DNA from: Ruminococcus flavefaciens
GTDB taxonomy: Bacteria; Bacillota_A; Clostridia; Oscillospirales; Ruminococcaceae
NCBI GenBank assembly: GCA_004556875.1
Contig: SFFP01000022.1
Coordinates: 1-15,428, forward strand
DNA length: 15,428 nt
Direction of reading: 5' to 3'
The notes beneath the pieces were generated by a model. The model was not told the DNA's origin and made no database searches. It saw only the letters and a list, made by a program, of their open reading frames with translations. Positions within the stretch are counted from its first letter, which is position 1. Each line of letters begins with the position of its first letter. A program made the translations under genes and the position numbers. Shown piece after piece: positions 12,494 to 15,428 of this stretch.

Positions 12494-13671
12494 AGACCTG
12501 CATTAGCCGCAATGCGGTAAATAGTTGCAACGTCCTGCGCGGAGAGGTGAACGAAGCCGCCTGTCTTTCCGTCGCCTATACCGAACTTCTTTACAAGCTT
12601 AGGGATATCCTCTTCTCTTGCGCCGAGCTGTTCAAAGTTGATAGGCATACCGATGCTGTGGAGGAAGCTTCTGAAGCAGGCGATACCCTCAAGGGCGGTC
12701 TCGTCAGGAAACTCGAAATTCATCTGACAGCCCCATACGCGGACAGCCATCTGAGCAAATCTCATAACATCGTGCTTGTATACGAACTCCATCCATGCAG
12801 GCATGATAACTGCAAGACCTGCACCGTGAGCGCAGTCATACAGAGCAGAAAGCTCATGCTCGATACCGTGGCTGTTCCAGTCCTGACTTCTTCCAACGCC
12901 GACAATGTCGTTATGTGCAACAGTACCTGCCCACATTATGTTTGCGCGAGCCTCGTAGTTGTCGGGCTGTTCGATGACACGGGGAGTTTCTTTTATCATA
13001 GTGAGGAGGACAGCCTCGCAGAGACGGTCTGTTATCTCTACCTCGCGTGTATTTGTGAAGTAACGCTCAAAAACGTGAGCCATGATATCTGTAGCACCGC
13101 AGGCTGTCTGATATGCAGGCAGTGAGCAGGTAAGCTCAGGATTGAGTATTGAAAATCGCGGACGGAGCAGGTCAGAGCTTACATCGCGCTTTAAGAAGCC
13201 TTCTTCCTTTGTTACTACAGAAGCACCCGAGCCTTCACTTCCTGCCGCCGCAATAGTGAGGACAGTACCTACAGGCAGAGCCTTTTCCACTGTCTTGCCT
13301 GTGCCGTAGAAGTCCCAGAAATCACCGTCATAAGGCACACCGAGAGCGATAGCCTTTGAGGAGTCGATACATGAACCGCCGCCGACTGAAAGAATGAAGT
13401 CAACGCCCTCATTTCGGCAAAGCTCGATGCCCTGATAAATGAGAGTATCACGCGGATTTGGCTTAACTCCGCCAAGCTCTGTATAGGCGATACCGCTTTC
13501 GTCAAGAGAAGCCTTGACGCGGTCAATAAGACCTGACTTTACAGCAGAACCCGAACCGTAGTGTATGAGCACCTTAGTTCCGCCGTATTTCTTTACAATT
13601 TCGCCTGCTTTAGACTCTGTATCTCTTCCGAAGATGAACTCTGTCGGACTATAGAACTGAAAATTATCCAT
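12490..13671 (-). CDS. Iron-containing alcohol dehydrogenase, butanol-dehydrogenase (YugJ) type
   Basis: A 393-aa group III alcohol dehydrogenase that interconverts alcohols and aldehydes/ketones with NAD(P)H. The dinucleotide-binding GGGS motif is at 97-100 (SVGGGSCIDSSKAIA). The iron ligands fit Asp195 and His199 (ATDIMAHVFERYF), His268 (DWNSHGIEHELSA) and His282 (YDCAHGAGLAV); the 14-residue spacing of the last two is as in FucO. The product resembles Clostridium BdhA/BdhB and Bacillus YugJ. AGGAGGT lies 9-15 bases before the ATG, an ideal ribosome site. It is the middle gene of the - strand operon, 31 bp after the decayed epimerase and overlapping the cyclase by 4 bp. Fermentative aldehyde reduction is likely; the substrate cannot be told. 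Confidence 0.92.
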   Translation of the reverse strand: MDNFQFYSPTEFIFGRDTESKAGEIVKKYGGTKVLIHYGSGSAVKSGLIDRVKASLDESGIAYTELGGVKPNPRDTLIYQGIELCRNEGVDFILSVGGGSCIDSSKAIALGVPYDGDFWDFYGTGKTVEKALPVGTVLTIAAAGSEGSGASVVTKEEGFLKRDVSSDLLRPRFSILNPELTCSLPAYQTACGATDIMAHVFERYFTNTREVEITDRLCEAVLLTMIKETPRVIEQPDNYEARANIMWAGTVAHNDIVGVGRSQDWNSHGIEHELSALYDCAHGAGLAVIMPAWMEFVYKHDVMRFAQMAVRVWGCQMNFEFPDETALEGIACFRSFLHSIGMPINFEQLGAREEDIPKLVKKFGIGDGKTGGFVHLSAQDVATIYRIAANAGL

Positions 13672-13702
13672 ATAAACTGACCTCCTGTAAATTATCCTTT
13701 AT

Positions 13703-14573
13703 TCATCGAAGAAAATCGGCTTTTGCCTTTTCCATAGTTTCTGCTATCTTATCGCACCATTTATCAAAATCAGGGTCGTCTGTCTGACATTCCTTATGCT
13801 CAAGGATATATCTCACAGTGCTTCGTATACCTTGATCCGCGCGTACAGCTGCCTTGAAATCGGGAACAGCGCGTTTTATTTTTGAGTTGTCGAAAATTAC
13901 AGTACAAGCCTTGTCACCGAGTAGAGTTCCCTCAAAATCGTAAGGACCTACAGCGTTGAGCCAGTCTGACGGCACATGACAGGCATTAAGCTCAACACCA
14001 AGCTCATCTGCAATGATGGAGTATATCTGATTCCACGTAACGCTCTCATCGGATGTTATATGGAAAGCCTGACCGATAGCGTGGATATTTCCGATAAGAC
14101 CTTTGTAAGCCTTTGCGAAGTCGCTGTTGTGGGTGATAGTCCAGAGTGAAGTGCCGTCGCCGTGTATGATGACAGGCTTGCCCTCCATGATACGCTTTAC
14201 CACCTGCCAGCTTCCCTTGTCGCCGTGAACACCAAGCGGCACAGACCTTTCATCATAGGTATGGCTTGGACGGACGATAGTCACAGGGAAACCGTTTTCA
14301 CGGTACATCTTCATAAGAAATTCCTCACAGGCTATCTTATCCCTTGAATACTGCCAATGTGGATTGGAAAGGGGAGTGCTCTCTGTGATAACGCAGTCGG
14401 AAAGCGGCTTCGTCTGATATATCACACTGAATAGTTTTAACTCCGTCGGGGAGCTGTAAATTTCGTGAGCCGCGGTTCAGAAGAATGACCTCATGTCCCT
14501 GCTTTGCAAGGAGTTTTGTTATTGCCATGCTGATAGTTCCTGTACCGCCGATAAGTAGTATTTTTATTTTTAT
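13703..14573 (-). pseudogene. NAD-dependent epimerase/dehydratase, decayed (internal deletion and lost start)
   Basis: Two pieces of one extended short-chain dehydrogenase are in different frames. The N-terminal piece (14573 to about 14425) encodes ILLIGGTGTISMAITKLLAK, the GxxGxxG NAD-binding motif, then HEVILLNRGSRN and KTIQCDISDEAA. The C-terminal piece (14425 to 13703, 240 codons) encodes YQTKPLSDCVITESTPL, WQYSRDKIACEEF with the YxxxK motif, IVRPSHTYDERSVPLGVHG, and the substrate domain. From memory of relatives, about 45-60 residues that normally lie between them, including the active-site Ser, are missing. The frame also shifts. In addition no ATG, GTG or TTG is in frame between the upstream TGA and the NAD motif. 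At the expected place, eight bases after GAGAGG, stands ATA (14567-14565). A shorter product from GTG 14425 is possible but would lack the NAD site. Confidence 0.8.
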
Positions 14574-14620
14574 TCACCTCTCTTGATTATTTTTGTCTAA
14601 TGCGCTAAACGGTTGGAACT

Positions 14621-14649
14621 ATTATAACATGAATTCATAAAAAAAGCAA
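14621..14649 (-). promoter_or_regulatory. Sigma-A promoter of the - strand operon
   Basis: Read on the - strand, TTGCTT (14649-14644) and TATAAT (14626-14621) are 17 bp apart. The 10-bp palindrome ATGAATTCAT (14629-14638) lies in the spacer and could be an operator. The promoter points away from the sigma factor gene and should drive the decayed epimerase, adh and cyclase genes. Confidence 0.75.
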
Positions 14650-14726
14650 CCATTTATAATAAGAAAACTATCAAAAATATTGGTTATCATTCAAATTCTT
14701 GCACTTAAAAAATTTTTTCAGAGAAA

Positions 14727-14755
14727 TGTAACACTTTGGCTGGCTGTTACGTTTC
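14727..14755 (+). promoter_or_regulatory. ECF-like promoter, distal copy
   Basis: TGTAAC (14727-14732) and CGTTTC (14750-14755) are 17 bp apart, a layout like ECF sigma promoters (AAC-containing -35, CGT-containing -10). The A/T tract 14707-14718 just upstream could act as an UP element. GTAACA (14728-14733) and TGTTAC (14745-14750) also form an inverted repeat across the promoter. Confidence 0.5.
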
Positions 14756-14815
14756 TTATTAGTGAAGGCGGGTCTGAAACTTCAAAAATCACACAGAAAA
14801 ATTTTTCCGAAACAG

Positions 14816-14844
14816 TGTTGCACTTGTAAATGCAGATGCGTTTA
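14816..14844 (+). promoter_or_regulatory. ECF-like promoter, proximal copy
   Basis: TGTTGC (14816-14821) and CGTTTA (14839-14844) have the same 17-bp spacing as the distal copy, with an A/T palindrome (14796-14807) upstream. A housekeeping reading, TTGCAC (14818-14823) with TATATA (14843-14848) and a 19-bp spacer, is also possible. The leader to the ATG at 14894 would be about 40 bases. Confidence 0.45.
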
Positions 14845-14893
14845 TATAAGTGAAGACAGACCCGATCCTTAAAACATACAAGGGAGGAAGCAT

Positions 14894-15428
14894 ATGACTG
14901 ACAATGATATATTATGTCTTATGCGCGAAGCGCCGCCGCAGGGACAGCGAGCGTTATTTGATAAATATTACAGTTATGTATATTACATAGTAAACAGAAT
15001 AATCAACGGCTTCGGTAGTGCTGATGATTCAGAGGAGTGCGTGATAGATGTTTTTGCATCTGTAATGATGAAGCTCGTTCCCGATGAGGGCTGTTCGCTG
15101 AAGTCGTATGTTGGCGCAGTAGCGAGGAATGCGGCAATAAGCATGAAACGCAGGCTGGCAGCTAAGACAGGCAGGATCATATCCGCAGATGAAGAGACAA
15201 TGGCTGTAATAGCTGACAGTGAGGACATCGAAAAAAATACCGAAAATTCAGCGATGTCTGAGCTGCTGCTTGAAAAGATATCCGAGCTTGGCGTTCCCGA
15301 TTCAATAATTATTATCCAGAAATACTATTATGACAGAAACTCAAAGGAAATAGCAGAAATGGTCGGTATGAACTCATCCGCAGTAAGAGTGCGGGCAGGG
15401 CGTGCAATGAAAAGACTCAAAAAGCTCC
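14894..15428 (+). CDS. ECF-type RNA polymerase sigma factor (partial)
   Basis: The first 178 codons are present; the gene runs off the right edge, probably near its end. Residues about 10-85 form a sigma-70 region 2 (GQRALFDKYYSYVYYIVNRI, then SEECVIDVFASVMMKL and SYVGAVARNAAISMKRR). Residues about 120-178 form region 4 with a helix-turn-helix (SKEIAEMVGMNSSAVRVRAGRAMKRLKKL). The two are joined by a short linker with no region 3, as in ECF sigma factors. It would direct RNA polymerase to a small regulon, often under an anti-sigma factor encoded next to it, which would lie outside the window. GGGAGGAAG (14882-14890) precedes the ATG. Two tandem promoter-like units upstream suggest autoregulation. 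Confidence 0.88.
   Translation, partial: MTDNDILCLMREAPPQGQRALFDKYYSYVYYIVNRIINGFGSADDSEECVIDVFASVMMKLVPDEGCSLKSYVGAVARNAAISMKRRLAAKTGRIISADEETMAVIADSEDIEKNTENSAMSELLLEKISELGVPDSIIIIQKYYYDRNSKEIAEMVGMNSSAVRVRAGRAMKRLKKL

Larger units (their letters stand above)
14707..14864 (+). repeat. Tandem duplicated promoter-like unit upstream of the sigma factor gene
   Basis: Two similar units stand 89 bp apart. Unit 1 (14707-14776): AAAAAATTTTTT, then TGTAACACTT at 14727, CGTTTC at 14750 and AGTGAAG at 14761. Unit 2 (14796-14864): GAAAAATTTTTC, then TGTTGCACTT at 14816, CGTTTA at 14839 and AGTGAAG at 14849. The distance between the TGT and CGT elements is 23 bases in both. The order A/T palindrome, TGTNNCACTT, CGTTT, AGTGAAG is kept throughout, so a duplication or strong shared constraint is likely. 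Confidence 0.75.

Noticed and set aside
12547..13125. A 192-codon open frame on the + strand inside the alcohol dehydrogenase gene
   Set aside because: It is antisense to a strongly conserved enzyme, with no promoter or ribosome site of its own. The reading frame stays open through codon bias of the real gene.
14983..15228. An 81-codon - strand open frame inside the sigma factor gene
   Set aside because: It is antisense to conserved sigma region 2 and has no promoter. It is not a plausible anti-sigma gene.
1..15428. tRNA or rRNA genes, CRISPR arrays, insertion sequences, phage attachment sites, toxin-antitoxin or restriction genes
   Set aside because: None was seen. The only clear multi-copy structures are the tandem promoter unit and the GAGGGAG hairpins.

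Overview
The window reads as a chromosomal piece of a low-to-mid GC Gram-positive member of the Clostridia. Strong AGGAGG-type ribosome sites, a T-box leader, rho-independent terminators and sporulation-type proteins (PdaA, SpoIVFB) all point that way. Protein flavour suggests a Ruminococcus-like Oscillospiraceae. That genus call is recollection of family style, not a search result.

Left part (1-6971): the last codons of peptide deformylase are followed by a perfect-consensus housekeeping promoter. Next comes a tryptophan-specific T-box leader with a Trp (TGG) specifier and a 14-bp terminator. It controls a complete seven-gene tryptophan operon in the order trpE-G-B-A-D-C-F. All steps from chorismate to tryptophan are encoded in one tightly packed transcript. 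The position of trpBA, between trpG and trpD, differs from the common E-G-D-C-F-B-A order.

Middle part (6972-10246): three separate single-gene units on the + strand. They encode a CobW/G3E-type P-loop GTPase with an altered metal motif, an alpha/beta hydrolase with a cysteine nucleophile elbow, and a two-domain DUF11 beta-sandwich protein with no signal peptide. Most are bounded by clear hairpin terminators.

Sporulation-like part (10247-11931): a PdaA-type muramic delta-lactam deacetylase on the - strand is divergent from a two-gene + strand unit. That unit encodes a tiny single-pass membrane protein and a SpoIVFB-like site-2 metalloprotease without its CBS domain, resembling a reduced spoIVFA-spoIVFB pair.

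Right part (11903-14573, - strand): an operon read right to left. It holds a decayed NAD-dependent epimerase (internal deletion with frameshift, and no usable start), an iron-containing alcohol dehydrogenase, and a cyclase/kynurenine-formamidase-family hydrolase. The hydrolase overlaps the spoIVFB end tail to tail by 29 bp. The operon is divergent from an ECF-type sigma factor gene that runs off the right edge. The sigma gene is preceded by two tandem copies of a roughly 70-bp promoter-like unit, the most unusual regulatory structure in the window.

No tRNA, rRNA, CRISPR array, insertion sequence or phage gene was seen. The window is mostly ordinary metabolism with several regulatory and gene-decay oddities. 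I do not see a clearly new multi-gene system.
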